Shown here one piece after another: positions 35,545 to 44,581 of a DNA stretch of 64,000 nt. Numbering within the stretch: position 1 is the first letter of the stretch; every line of letters starts with the position of its first letter. Source of the DNA: Roseiarcus sp963775575 (GTDB taxonomy: Bacteria > Pseudomonadota > Alphaproteobacteria > Rhizobiales > Beijerinckiaceae); contig CAVZJG010000002.1 of the NCBI GenBank assembly GCA_963775575.1, forward strand, positions 1,488,001 through 1,552,000, given 5' to 3'. The notes beneath the pieces are model-generated. The model saw only the letters and a program-made list of their open reading frames with translations. It searched no databases and was not told the origin of the DNA. The position numbers and the translations under genes were made by a program.

Positions 35545-36753
35545 ATGGCCCGGCAAAATTATCAGTTCACCAGCGAATCGGTTTCCGAAGGCCATCCCGA
35601 CAAAGTCTGCGACCGCATTTCCGATGAAATCGTCGACCTGTTCTTTCGCGAGGGCGAAAAGGCTGGAATCAATCCCTGGACGATCCGAGCCGCCTGCGAA
35701 ACCCTCGCCACCACCAACCGCATCGTGATCGCCGGCGAGACACGCGGCCCGGCGACCGTCACCAAGGACCTGATCGCCCACGTCGCTCGAATGGCGGTGC
35801 GCGATATCGGCTACGAGCAGGACGGCTTCCACTGGGACAAGGCGCAAATCGACGTGTTGCTGCATCCGCAGTCGGCCGACATCGCCCAGGGCGTCGACGC
35901 CCACCAGCCCGGCGACAACAAGGAGGAAGGAGCAGGCGACCAGGGCATCATGTTCGGCTACGCCTGCAACAAGACGCCCGCCCTCATGCCGGCGCCGATC
36001 CACTACGCCCATAAGATCCTCGAAGACCTCGCACACGCCCGCAAGTCCGGCAAGGGTCCGGCCGCCAAGCTCGGCCCGGATTCGAAGAGCCAGGTCACCG
36101 TCCGCTACGCCAATGGCAAGCCCGTCGGCGTGACTCAGATCGTCGTCTCGCACCAGCACGTCGACGAGACTCTGTCCTCACGCGATGTGTGCGCGATCGT
36201 CGAACCGTTCGTGCTCGCCGCGCTGCCCAAGGGATGGGTGAGCAAGGACACCGTCTGGCACGTCAACCCCACCGGCAAGTTCTACATCGGCGGGCCCGAC
36301 GGCGACACGGGCCTCACCGGACGCAAGATCATCGTCGACACCTACGGCGGCTCGGCGCCGCACGGCGGCGGCGCCTTCTCGGGCAAGGACCCGACCAAGG
36401 TCGACCGCTCGGCGGCCTACGCCGCGCGCTATCTGGCCAAGAACGTCGTCGCGGCCGGATTGGGCGAGCGCTGCACCCTTCAGCTTTCCTATGCGATCGG
36501 CGTTGCCAAGCCGCTGTCGATCTATGCCGACCTGCACGGGACCGGCCGCGTCGACGAATCGAAGCTCGAAAGCGCGCTGATGGAGATCATGAATCTGTCG
36601 CCGCGCGGCATTCGCGAACATCTCGGCCTCAACAAGCCGATCTTCGCGCGCACCTCGGCCTACGGCCATTTCGGCCGCGCGCCGGACGGCGACGGCGGCT
36701 TCTCCTGGGAGAAGACCGATCTGGCCGCGCAGCTTCGTTCGCTGGCCGCGTAG
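35545..36753 (+). CDS. metK: S-adenosylmethionine synthetase
   Basis: Makes SAM from methionine and ATP. FTSESVSEGHPDKVCDRISDE opens the protein, EGAGDQGIMFGYA is the first PROSITE signature and GGGAFSGKDPTKVDRSAAYAARY the second. YAIGVAKPLSIYADLHGTG is the C-terminal block. Length 402 aa is typical of alphaproteobacteria. The start ATG follows GGAGTTGAGACG. It is 167 bp from the XRE gene and 7 bp from trmB, so metK-trmB likely share a transcript. Confidence 0.97.
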   Translation: MARQNYQFTSESVSEGHPDKVCDRISDEIVDLFFREGEKAGINPWTIRAACETLATTNRIVIAGETRGPATVTKDLIAHVARMAVRDIGYEQDGFHWDKAQIDVLLHPQSADIAQGVDAHQPGDNKEEGAGDQGIMFGYACNKTPALMPAPIHYAHKILEDLAHARKSGKGPAAKLGPDSKSQVTVRYANGKPVGVTQIVVSHQHVDETLSSRDVCAIVEPFVLAALPKGWVSKDTVWHVNPTGKFYIGGPDGDTGLTGRKIIVDTYGGSAPHGGGAFSGKDPTKVDRSAAYAARYLAKNVVAAGLGERCTLQLSYAIGVAKPLSIYADLHGTGRVDESKLESALMEIMNLSPRGIREHLGLNKPIFARTSAYGHFGRAPDGDGGFSWEKTDLAAQLRSLAA

Positions 36754-36759
36754 GCGCCC

Positions 36760-37455
36760 TTGCGCGAAACGACCTGCGACGCGCCGGCGCGGCGGGCGCT
36801 CTATGGGCGAAGCAAGGGCAAGCCCTTGCGCGCCCATCACGCCCGCCTGGTCGCCGAGCGGCTGCCGGCGCTCGAAGTCGACGCGGCGACCCTCGCTTCG
36901 CGCGCGCCGCTGTTTCCCTTCGAGCCCAGCGAAGTGTGGCTCGAAATCGGTTTCGGCGGCGGCGAGCACCTGGTCGCCCAGGCCAGCGCTCATCCCGACG
37001 TCGGCTTCATCGGATGCGAGCCCTTCGTCAACGGGGTCGCTAAAGCCCTGGCGGCGATCGAGCTTCACGGGATCGAGAACATACGGCTGCGGATGGGCGA
37101 CGCGCGCGCGTTGATCGAAGCGTTGCCGTCCGGCTCGCTGTCGCGAATCTTCGCCCTCTATCCCGATCCATGGCCGAAGCGCCGTCACCACAAGCGTCGG
37201 GTGATTTCGGCCGAGATGATCGGCGAACTCGCGCGCGCGGCGCGGCCGGGGGCGATAGTGCGCCTGGCCACCGACATCGACGATTACGCCGGCTGGGCGC
37301 TTCGCCGCTTTCTCGATTCGCCGGATTTCCGCTGGACCGCGCGGAGCGCCGACGACTGGCGGATTCCGTGGGACGACTGGTCGGCGACCCGATACGAGGT
37401 CAAGGCGCGCGCCGCGGGCCGCGCCTCGTCCTATTTGACCTTCGTCCGCCGATAA
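36760..37455 (+). CDS. trmB: tRNA (guanine-N7)-methyltransferase
   Basis: Methylates G46 in the variable loop of tRNAs with SAM. WLEIGFGGGEHLVAQA is the SAM-binding motif I and FIGCEPFVNGVAKAL follows. ALYPDPWPKRRHHKRRVI is the family signature with the substrate-binding Asp-Pro-Trp. Length 231 aa. The start is a TTG seven bases after the metK stop; no ATG fits. The functional link with metK (SAM supplier) is conserved in this order. Confidence 0.95.
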   Translation: MRETTCDAPARRALYGRSKGKPLRAHHARLVAERLPALEVDAATLASRAPLFPFEPSEVWLEIGFGGGEHLVAQASAHPDVGFIGCEPFVNGVAKALAAIELHGIENIRLRMGDARALIEALPSGSLSRIFALYPDPWPKRRHHKRRVISAEMIGELARAARPGAIVRLATDIDDYAGWALRRFLDSPDFRWTARSADDWRIPWDDWSATRYEVKARAAGRASSYLTFVRR

Positions 37456-37540
37456 ATTGTGGCGACGCCTCGGAATTGTGGACATTTCGGTAATAAAACG
37501 TCGGTATCCTTTTTATGTTTCGTCAGAACCCGGGATCGAC

Positions 37541-39142
37541 ATGCCGGACAGTCTTGATCGTCGGACTCTGTTGAAGGGCGCAGCCGTCGCCGCGGTCGCC
37601 CTCGGCTCGATCGGCGAGGGCCAGGCGGCCTTCCCCGACGGGTTGGGCTATAGCGAGCCGGTCGCGTTCTCCTACGAGCTGCTGAAGGCGCAGGCGCGCG
37701 AAACGGCGCACGCCCCTTACGTCGCTCCGCCGCATCCGGCGCCGGATGTCGTGCAGAAGATCAATTACGAAGAGTGGGGCAAAATCCTCTACCGCAGCGA
37801 TCATGCGCTGTTCGCCGACGGCCCCGGCCGCTTCCCGATGATGTTCTTCCACCTCGGGCTGTTCTTCCAGAAGGCGGTGGACTTCCATGTGATCGACGGG
37901 GATAAGTGCAAGAAGATCATCTACGATCAATCCTATTTCGACATGCCCGCCGACTCGGTGGCTCGACAGTTGCCGCAGGGCGTGGGCTTTGCGGGGTTCC
38001 GCATCCAGGAATCGCGCGAAGGCCCGCTCGACTGGCGCAAGAACGACTGGGTCGCCTTTCTCGGCGCGGCCTATTTTCGCGCCATCGGCGAATTGCGTCA
38101 GTACGGCCTGTCCTCGCGCGGAATCGCGCTCGACATCGCGGTCGCCGATCGGCCGGAAGAATTCCCCGATTTCACCCAGTTCTACATCGACTCGAAAGAG
38201 GGCGCGGACACGGTCCTCCTCTACGCGTGGATGGAGGGGCCTTCGATCGTCGGCATCTATCGATTCACGATGCAACGCGGCAAGGGCGTCGTCATGGACA
38301 TCGAGGCGACGCTGTTCATGCGCGCCGCGGTCTCGCGTTTCGGCATCGCGCCGCTGACCTCGATGTACTGGTTCTCGGAAACGAAGAAAGAGACGGCGAT
38401 CGATTGGCGCCCCGAGGTGCACGATTCCGACGGTCTTTCAATGTGGTCGGGCGCCGGCGAGCGGCTTTGGCGCCCGCTGAACAACCCTCCCCGGATCATG
38501 GTCTCCGCCTTCTCCGACAACAATCCCCGCGGCTTCGGGCTTTGTCAGCGCGACCGCGTCTTCGACCACTACCTCGACGGCGTCAATTACGATCGCCGCC
38601 CGAGCCTATGGGTGGAGCCGTTGCCGGGCCCCGACGGCGCGGGCTGGGGCAAGGGATCGATCCAGCTTTGCGAAATTCCGACCGACGACGAAATTCACGA
38701 CAATGTCGTGGCGATGTGGGTGCCGGAAAACCCCATTCCGGCCGACGCCGAGCTGAAGCTGAATTACCGCCTGCACTGGCTCGCCGACGAACCCTATCCG
38801 ACCAAGCTCGGGCGCTGCGTCGCCACGCGGCTGGGGCGCGGCGGCCAGCCCGGTCAGCCGCGTCCCAAGGGTGTGCGCAGTTTCGTGGTGGAGTTTCTCG
38901 GCGGACCGCTTACGACGCTGCCCTACGGGGTCAAGCCCGACATCGTGGTGAGCGCTTCGCGCGGCTCGCTGGAAGGCTATCGAATCGTCGAAGCCGTCTC
39001 CGACGGCGTGCCCGGCCACTGGCGCGCAGAATTTGACCTCACGGTCGATACGGGGCCCGACCCAGTCGAATTGCGCTGCCTCCTGCAGGCCAACGGCGAG
39101 ACGCTGACGGAAACCTGGATGTTCCAATATCATCCGTTCTGA
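37541..39142 (+). CDS. Periplasmic glucan biosynthesis protein, OpgD/OpgG type
   Basis: Protein of 533 aa needed for structuring osmoregulated periplasmic glucans. It begins with a twin-arginine signal (DRRTLLKGAAVAAVALGS), which is typical of OpgD rather than OpgG. The family body is clear: NYEEWGKILYRSDHALF, FQKAVDFHVI, GFRIQ, DWVAFLGAAYFRAIG, GLSSRGIALD, TSMYWFSETKKETAIDWRPEVHDSDGL and ENDNNPRGFGL-like sequence (SDNNPRGFGLCQRDR). The C-terminal immunoglobulin-like domain is complete. Start ATG at 37541. No opgH glucosyltransferase is beside it. A tRNA gene follows 136 bp downstream. Confidence 0.92.
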   Translation: MPDSLDRRTLLKGAAVAAVALGSIGEGQAAFPDGLGYSEPVAFSYELLKAQARETAHAPYVAPPHPAPDVVQKINYEEWGKILYRSDHALFADGPGRFPMMFFHLGLFFQKAVDFHVIDGDKCKKIIYDQSYFDMPADSVARQLPQGVGFAGFRIQESREGPLDWRKNDWVAFLGAAYFRAIGELRQYGLSSRGIALDIAVADRPEEFPDFTQFYIDSKEGADTVLLYAWMEGPSIVGIYRFTMQRGKGVVMDIEATLFMRAAVSRFGIAPLTSMYWFSETKKETAIDWRPEVHDSDGLSMWSGAGERLWRPLNNPPRIMVSAFSDNNPRGFGLCQRDRVFDHYLDGVNYDRRPSLWVEPLPGPDGAGWGKGSIQLCEIPTDDEIHDNVVAMWVPENPIPADAELKLNYRLHWLADEPYPTKLGRCVATRLGRGGQPGQPRPKGVRSFVVEFLGGPLTTLPYGVKPDIVVSASRGSLEGYRIVEAVSDGVPGHWRAEFDLTVDTGPDPVELRCLLQANGETLTETWMFQYHPF

Positions 39143-39278
39143 ACCGACGCGCGCTCTGCGCGACGCCGGCCGCTCTCGCCTCCATGCCGCCGCTTCGGCC
39201 TCGCGCCGCCCCCGTCCGGGCGCCGTTGACCGCGCGCCCGCCGCCGTTCTATATCGCGCGGCGGCCGCTTGGCGCGGC

Positions 39279-39364
39279 GCCCCTGTGGCGGAACTGGTAG
39301 ACGCGCTCGAACTCAAAATCGAGTTCCGCAAGGAGTGCTGGTTCGATTCCGGCCAGGGGCACCA
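39279..39364 (+). tRNA. tRNA-Leu(CAA), apparent 8-nt anticodon loop
   Basis: Acceptor GCCCCTG pairs with CAGGGGC, the D arm is GCG…CGC, the long variable arm TCC-GCAA-GGA marks a class II tRNA, and the T arm GCTGG-TTCGATT-CCGGC is regular. The CCA end is encoded. The anticodon stem CTCGA/TCGAG encloses ACTCAAAA, eight bases where seven are normal; without one A the loop would be CTCAAAA with anticodon CAA. It is the integration target of the adjacent element. Confidence 0.93.
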
Positions 39365-39372
39365 CAACATCG
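39350..39372 (+). other. Left attachment site candidate
   Basis: The tRNA-Leu 3' end plus nine bases, CGGCCAGGGGCACCACAACA then TCG. It matches the right copy at 52777-52798 except for one missing G and two substitutions. Integration here leaves the tRNA intact, as for most P4-type integrases. Confidence 0.65.
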
Positions 39373-39540
39373 TTTCGTAGTATCTCATAGTTGCTCATTT
39401 TCTCGTGAAAATCAGACAGTTATCACGATTTACCGTCGCATGGTTGTGCATGGTGGAACGTTGCGTCGCGTCGTTTTTGGGGTAGATTCCTGGGAAATGC
39501 CCCGATTCCCCACCGGGCAGATACCCAGGTTTACCCCACC

Positions 39541-40743
39541 ATGGCGCTCACCAATCTCGCCATCGACAACGCCAAGCCCGCGGCGAAAGCGTTCAAGCTC
39601 GCGGACGGCGGCGGCCTTTTCCTTGTCGTCCAGCCGAACGGCTCGAAATTCTGGCGGCTGCGCTACTTCTTTCTCGGCAAAGAGCGAACCCTGTCGATCG
39701 GCCCCTACCCGATCGTCTCATTGGCGGACGCCAGGCAGAAGCGCGAACAGGCAAAGCGGCAGATCATCGCCGGCACCGATCCTTCGGTGCAAAAGAAACT
39801 CGACCGGATCGCCGCCGAGGCCACGTCGCACAACACGTTCGGCGTCATCGCCGGCGAATACATCGAGCGGCTTGAGGCCAACGGCGCGGCGCAATCAACG
39901 CTGAAGAAGAACAGATGGTTCCTGGAGGAGCTGTGCCGCCCGATCTCGACCCGCACGATCACTGAAATCACCCCGGCCGAAATTCTCGATCTCTTGAAGC
40001 GGGTCGAAAAGAGCGGACGCCGAGAGACGGCTCGCCGGATGCGCGGCGTTATCGGCTCAGTCTTCCGGCTGGCGATCGTTACCCTGCGAGCGACGGTCGA
40101 CCCCAGCTACGCGCTACAAGGCGCATTGCTTAAACCGAACACCAAGCCGCGGGCGGCGATCACCGACGAGCGACACTTCGGGAGCCTCTTGCGCGCGATC
40201 GACGCCTTCGACGGCTGGCCGACACTCAAGGCGGCCCTGCAATTCTCCGCCCTGACGTTCGCGCGGCCGGGCGAGGTTCGTGGCGCAACCCGGTCAGAGA
40301 TCAATTTCGAGAAAGCGGTTTGGCGCATTCCCGCCGAGCGAACGAAGATGCGCCGACTGCACGATGTTCCCCTTTCGCGACAAGCCATCGCAATCTTGCG
40401 CGACATTTGGTCGGTTTCAGAAATGAGCACATTCATATTTCCATCGACGCGCTCGTTCCGAAAACCCCTGTCCGAAAACGCGTTCAACTCAGCTCTGCGC
40501 CGCATGGGCTTTACCCAGGATGAAATGACCGCCCACGGTTTCCGCTCGACCGCGAGCACGATCCTCAATGAGAACGGCTTCAATCCCGACGTTATCGAAG
40601 CGGCGCTCGGTCATCAGCAAGACGATTCGATACGGCGGGCCTACAATCGCGCGAGCTACTGGCGCGAGCGCGTCGCGCTCATGCAAAAGTGGGCCGACAT
40701 GCTCGACGAATTCCGCGCGCTCGAACCCCGGCCGTCCGCCTAA
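39541..40743 (+). CDS. P4-type tyrosine site-specific integrase
   Basis: Catalyses integration and excision of the element, 400 aa. The N-terminal arm-binding domain (DUF4102: AFKLADGGGLFLVVQPNGSK and RLRYFFLGKERTLSIGPYP) identifies the P4/CP4-57 group. A SAM-like core-binding domain lies near residues 95-180. The catalytic domain has Arg in TFARPGEVRG, HGFRSTAST with His and Arg, HQQ in ALGHQQDD, and the nucleophilic Tyr in RRAYNRASYWRERV. It lies 177 bp downstream of its target tRNA-Leu and reads away from it. No excisionase is obvious. Confidence 0.95.
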   Translation: MALTNLAIDNAKPAAKAFKLADGGGLFLVVQPNGSKFWRLRYFFLGKERTLSIGPYPIVSLADARQKREQAKRQIIAGTDPSVQKKLDRIAAEATSHNTFGVIAGEYIERLEANGAAQSTLKKNRWFLEELCRPISTRTITEITPAEILDLLKRVEKSGRRETARRMRGVIGSVFRLAIVTLRATVDPSYALQGALLKPNTKPRAAITDERHFGSLLRAIDAFDGWPTLKAALQFSALTFARPGEVRGATRSEINFEKAVWRIPAERTKMRRLHDVPLSRQAIAILRDIWSVSEMSTFIFPSTRSFRKPLSENAFNSALRRMGFTQDEMTAHGFRSTASTILNENGFNPDVIEAALGHQQDDSIRRAYNRASYWRERVALMQKWADMLDEFRALEPRPSA

Positions 40744-40846
40744 TGGCCGATCGATTCCCCCGCCGCCTTCCACCGAAGTGGCATATGCGCAGGGGGAAAC
40801 GGTGGGGGAAACTGTTTCCCCCATCGAATGGCGACAGCACACTGAT

Positions 40847-41002
40847 TCCGCGCCAGTTCGCGTGCGCTATCGCGCCCGACCCAATAGCTTTTCTTCTGCC
40901 TATCGGACATCAGCGAGCCACTTGCTCCGCCTAACGGACGTCGCTGCGGGAAAACCTATTGGGTCGGGCGCGCGTAAGCGCGCCACGACGAACTGGCGCG
41001 GA
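40847..41002. repeat. 156-bp imperfect palindrome between integrase and ATPase
   Basis: Outer arms TCCGCGCCAGTTCG (40847-40860) and CGAACTGGCGCGGA (40989-41002) are perfect complements. Inner arms CGCGCCCGACCCAATAG (40871-40887) and CTATTGGGTCGGGCGCG (40956-40972) are also perfect. The roughly 68-base centre contains CAGCGA…TCGCTG. No gene fits. A replication origin, transfer origin or structured RNA are candidates. Just upstream, GGGGGAAAC occurs at 40792 and 40804, the second as a tight hairpin with GTTTCCCCC. Confidence 0.75.
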
Positions 41003-41173
41003 CGGTTCCAACCGTTCCTTACCGCTCCCCACGATTCCCCCCCCTGCCCTGCGCTACAATGTCCGCAGGCAGTTCTTCGCTCGCGTTCACCACGCGGGCA
41101 ATGGCGGGCCTCCCCAACCGACCGAAGCTTGCACCAAGCGCGCGAACACTCGGCACGGCGCGGCGGCCCTCCC

Positions 41174-42490
41174 ATGCTCACGAACCACGAAACAATTCTT
41201 GGCACGCTCTCGACAGGCGAGAGCGTGCCGCTGTTGCAAGCCGATCGCCGCCGGCACGTCTACGTCGTCGGCATGACCGGCACCGGCAAGACCGGACTGT
41301 TATTGAACCTGATGCACGCTGACCTTCAGGCCGGCGCGGGCTTCTGCTTTCTCGATCCCCATGGCGATGCGAGCCAGCACATCGCCAGCCTCGCTCCGAA
41401 GGAGCGCCGGACGGACGTGATCTATCTCGACCCGTCCGACCCGACACACACCTTCGCTTACAATCCCCTCTCGAACGTTCCCGAAGCCGAGCGCGCGACC
41501 ATTGCCGCGAACATTGTCTCGGCGTTCAAAAACATTTGGGCGAACACCTGGGGCGCACGCCTCGAATATATCCTCGGTCATTCGATTCGCATGTTGCTCG
41601 ACACGCGCGACCAAACTTTGCTCGGCCTTCCCCGGTTGCTGGTCGACGACGACTATCGCCATCACCTAGTCGTCCGCTGCCAAGACCCGGTCGTGCGCGC
41701 GTTTTGGCTTACTGAATACGCCGCCTACGACACACGATTCCGCAACGAGGCGATTGCGCCGATCCAAAACAAGGTCGGCGCGTTTCTCGCCAACCCGTTC
41801 ATCCGATCGATCCTCTGTCAGAATTCTTCGACGCTCAAAATCCCCGACGTGATGAACAAGGGCAAAGTTCTCGTCGTGAATTTGTCGAAGGGCAACCTTG
41901 GCACGGAGCCGGCGCATCTTCTCGGCGCACTTCTCATCACGGCGTGCTCGCAGGCGGCCGAGGCGCGCCGGCACGTGCGGGAACATGAGCGCCGCGACTT
42001 CACACTGTATGTCGACGAGTTCCAGAATTTCGCGACTGAGAGTTTCGCATCGATCCTTTCGGAAGCGCGCAAGTGGCGTTTGTCCTTAGTCGCGGCGAAT
42101 CAAACGATTTCACAGCTGCCGGACGGTCTACAGCAATCTGTGTTCGGCAACGCCGGAACACTTGTCGTCTTTCGCGTCGGCTCGCACGACGCCAAGCGTC
42201 TTGCCGCCGAGCTCGGCATGAGCAATCCGGCGACGTTGACGCAGACGAACAATCATCACGCCTGGATCAAACTCATGCGCGACGGCGCGCCCTTGGAGCC
42301 GCGCTTGATCGCAACGCTCGCTCCCCCGCCGCCGGGCGCGCGCTTGGCGAAGGTCGTCGCCTTCGCGCACGCGCGCCACATGATGCTGCGCAAGCCCGTC
42401 GAGGAGCGCATCGCGGCGTCATTCCCTAAGGCTCCAAAGAGGCGGCCGAGACATCGGGGAAAGCGCGATCCGGATAGCGCCGATTTTTGA
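41174..42490 (+). CDS. TraG/HerA-like DNA-translocating ATPase
   Basis: A 438-residue AAA+/FtsK-HerA superfamily ATPase of the conjugative-coupling class (TraM-recognition / DUF87 type). YVVGMTGTGKTGLLLNL holds Walker A near residue 38, followed by FCFLDPHGDASQHIA. TLYVDEFQNFATESFASILSEARK is Walker B and sensor region, and LSLVAANQTISQLPDGLQQSVFGNAG contains the conserved Q and arginine-finger region. There is no membrane anchor, unlike most T4SS coupling proteins, so a soluble pump for DNA replication, mobilisation or segregation is possible. The frame is open further upstream over the palindrome, but the ATG at 41174 gives the family start. The C-terminus is basic (KAPKRRPRHRGKR). Confidence 0.85.
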   Translation: MLTNHETILGTLSTGESVPLLQADRRRHVYVVGMTGTGKTGLLLNLMHADLQAGAGFCFLDPHGDASQHIASLAPKERRTDVIYLDPSDPTHTFAYNPLSNVPEAERATIAANIVSAFKNIWANTWGARLEYILGHSIRMLLDTRDQTLLGLPRLLVDDDYRHHLVVRCQDPVVRAFWLTEYAAYDTRFRNEAIAPIQNKVGAFLANPFIRSILCQNSSTLKIPDVMNKGKVLVVNLSKGNLGTEPAHLLGALLITACSQAAEARRHVREHERRDFTLYVDEFQNFATESFASILSEARKWRLSLVAANQTISQLPDGLQQSVFGNAGTLVVFRVGSHDAKRLAAELGMSNPATLTQTNNHHAWIKLMRDGAPLEPRLIATLAPPPPGARLAKVVAFAHARHMMLRKPVEERIAASFPKAPKRRPRHRGKRDPDSADF

Positions 42491-42589
42491 ACCTAACGCA
42501 CAGACACCTACAAACGATTCAGGCACGTCGGATTGTGTCGGAATCTCAGCGCGCTGGCGCCAGCGACCAGACTACCTCGGCGAAACTGG

Positions 42590-43195
42590 TCAGATCGTGT
42601 TGCGGTTTGCCCGCGCAGCGGCGGTTCCAAATTGATGCGTCCTCGGTCGATTTCCATCGACGACCGCGAGCTTCTTTACGATCAGGGCGTTGAAAACGTT
42701 GCGCGCCCGGAACTCTGCACAGACGATTGATCCGTCATCGTTCGCAGTGACCAAATTCCATTCCATCGAGTCAGGGTCATTCAAGCCGCGCTTAAGGGCG
42801 ACGGCAAGTGCTGTGACAGCGAGCTTTCGATTGCCTTCGGGATCGCTCGTGGCCTGATCGTCTTCGCCCTTCACCGCAGGTCTCTTCGCCGAATTTTCTA
42901 CGTCTTCCGCCGCCTTGCGCGCGAGTTCCTCAGAGCGTTTGCGTTCGGTATCTTCGGCCGCTGCCCGCTCTGCCCGTGTCTGGCTCGCAAAATCGCTATA
43001 TCCGGCTTCATGCGCCGCGCGCTCGAAAAACGGCAAGCTGGCAAACCCAGCGGCAAAGAAACCGACAAACCCGGCGAGAGCCAACCATTTGGCTATCCGC
43101 CGCGCCGACTTCACGAACAAGGCAAAGACAGACCCAATGAACACCACTAATGACAAAATGCTGAGCGCTGCAAGAGAGTTTGCCAAATAGATCAT
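42590..43195 (-). CDS. Hypothetical membrane protein, 201 aa
   Basis: No family recognised. Two hydrophobic segments lie near residues 7-27 and 38-57 with a short basic loop between them. A charged coiled-coil region follows (TRAERAAAEDTERKRSEELA). A compact C-terminal domain from about residue 115 reads LAVTALAVALKRGLNDPDSM then EWNLVTANDDGSIVCAEFRA. The tail domain probably faces the cytosol. On the opposite strand to its neighbours and inside the element; function unknown. Confidence 0.7.
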   Translation of the reverse strand: MIYLANSLAALSILSLVVFIGSVFALFVKSARRIAKWLALAGFVGFFAAGFASLPFFERAAHEAGYSDFASQTRAERAAAEDTERKRSEELARKAAEDVENSAKRPAVKGEDDQATSDPEGNRKLAVTALAVALKRGLNDPDSMEWNLVTANDDGSIVCAEFRARNVFNALIVKKLAVVDGNRPRTHQFGTAAARANRNTI

Positions 43196-43586
43196 GGCCG
43201 CCTCACTTGGGATTACGATGGCCGTCCATTTAAGGCCGATGTGCCGCGCTCAGCAAGGGTCTGACACAGAGCGTCGCAGTCATAGGCGCGGCGCTCGGCG
43301 GTTCTGGCGATCACGTAGCAATTGGGCTGCGCGTGAGCCTTCCGACTGAGTCGGCACACATGACACCGCGAGAACCGCGCAAATCCCGATCTTGCATAAC
43401 TTTAATCCGAAGGCCGCCCCGACAAGCCCCGGCGTGCCCCGATACACCGCGACAGACCCCGGCCGACCGCGACACGTGATAAAATTTGATCGCGTGAACA
43501 TGCTGCCGCACTGTGTTGCGGGTCTGCGCAGGGCACGACATGGAAGCACGTTTACAGCGTCCGCGTTCCGCACTCCCAATCCCAGT
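43196..43586. other. Spacer with repeated CGACA motifs
   Basis: About 390 bp between divergent genes. It holds TGACACAG and TGACACCGCG on the left and four CGACA motifs (in CCGACAAG, GCGACAGAC, GCGACACGTG and ACGACATGG) between 43420 and 43550. An AT-rich TGATAAAATTTG at about 43478 could be a -10 region for the next gene. No gene is evident, though the next frame is open here. Confidence 0.45.
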
Positions 43587-44540
43587 ATGGAGACATCAGC
43601 CTTCAAGAAGAACCGGCCACGTTCGCGACCGACGCCGAATGGCAAGCGCACCGCGATCACCGACAACGACATCTTCGGCATCTTCGAGCCGTTGAGTCGG
43701 CACGCCCAGCTCACCACGAAGCAGATCGTCGCCTTCGATCGCCGCTACGAGAGCAAGACCCGCAACCGCCTCACCGACCTCTACCACGAAGAGGGCGAGT
43801 GGTTGGGGCGATTGAGCGAGAGCGTCAAATTCGCAAACTCACTTTTCGTCGAGGAGATGTATCGTCTCGGGAAAGACGCCGAGGACTTACTGCAATGGCG
43901 TGGGATCATTCCGGCGGAAGATTGGGTGCGCTCGACGCGCATCGGCGGCAACAGCGCCGCGCCGTCGCGCATCCTTCGCCTCGCTCACGATCATATGGCC
44001 TCGCAGATTGCGCTCGACATAGAGATCGGCGCGCGCGCTGCTTCGACCGTTCGCTTTCGCAATCACGTCGAGATCATCAGTGCGTCGCCGGCTCGTACGC
44101 AGACCTTCCCCAATCCTCTCAACGTTGCCGTGCCACCAGTCGCCGACGCGCCAAGATGGATCGAGCCGGACGCCCTCTTCGCCATCGGCGAGCACTACTT
44201 TGCGCTCGAGGCCGATATGGGCACCGAGAGCATCGAGGCCGTCATCAAACCGAAGATCAGAGCCTATCGCCAGATCGTCGCGACAGGCACGATCGACAAT
44301 CACTTTGGCATCGACAATCTCCATGTGCTCTTCGTGACCACGAACGATAAGCGCATGCGCAACATGATGAAGGCGGTCGAATCGATCGCGCGCAACGGGC
44401 GTAGCACAATGTTTGCGTTCGCCTGCCGACCGGACCTCGCAGGCTTCATGCGCGCGCCGGCCCCGGACGGGTGGATGTTCCGGAAGCCGTGGCGAAGAGT
44501 CGGCAACGACGATCTGTGCCTCGCGTCCATCGCGCGCTAG
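43587..44540 (+). CDS. Replication-relaxation family protein
   Basis: A 317-residue protein of the Replic_Relax type found on mobile elements. The N-terminal region (LSRHAQLTTKQIVAFDRRY) is a winged-helix. The C-terminal domain reads WIEPDALFAIGEHYFALEAD then MGTESIEAVIKPKIRAYRQI, a pattern with D, E-x-D and K that resembles a restriction-type nuclease fold. Relatives are reported near plasmid relaxation or replication genes and coupling ATPases, as here. Start chosen at METSAF; the frame is open for 65 more codons, across the CGACA motifs, which makes a longer start unlikely. Confidence 0.75.
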   Translation: METSAFKKNRPRSRPTPNGKRTAITDNDIFGIFEPLSRHAQLTTKQIVAFDRRYESKTRNRLTDLYHEEGEWLGRLSESVKFANSLFVEEMYRLGKDAEDLLQWRGIIPAEDWVRSTRIGGNSAAPSRILRLAHDHMASQIALDIEIGARAASTVRFRNHVEIISASPARTQTFPNPLNVAVPPVADAPRWIEPDALFAIGEHYFALEADMGTESIEAVIKPKIRAYRQIVATGTIDNHFGIDNLHVLFVTTNDKRMRNMMKAVESIARNGRSTMFAFACRPDLAGFMRAPAPDGWMFRKPWRRVGNDDLCLASIAR

Positions 44541-44581
44541 CGTAATGATCGTGTTCTTCCTCCCTTCGCAGCGCCTTCGAG

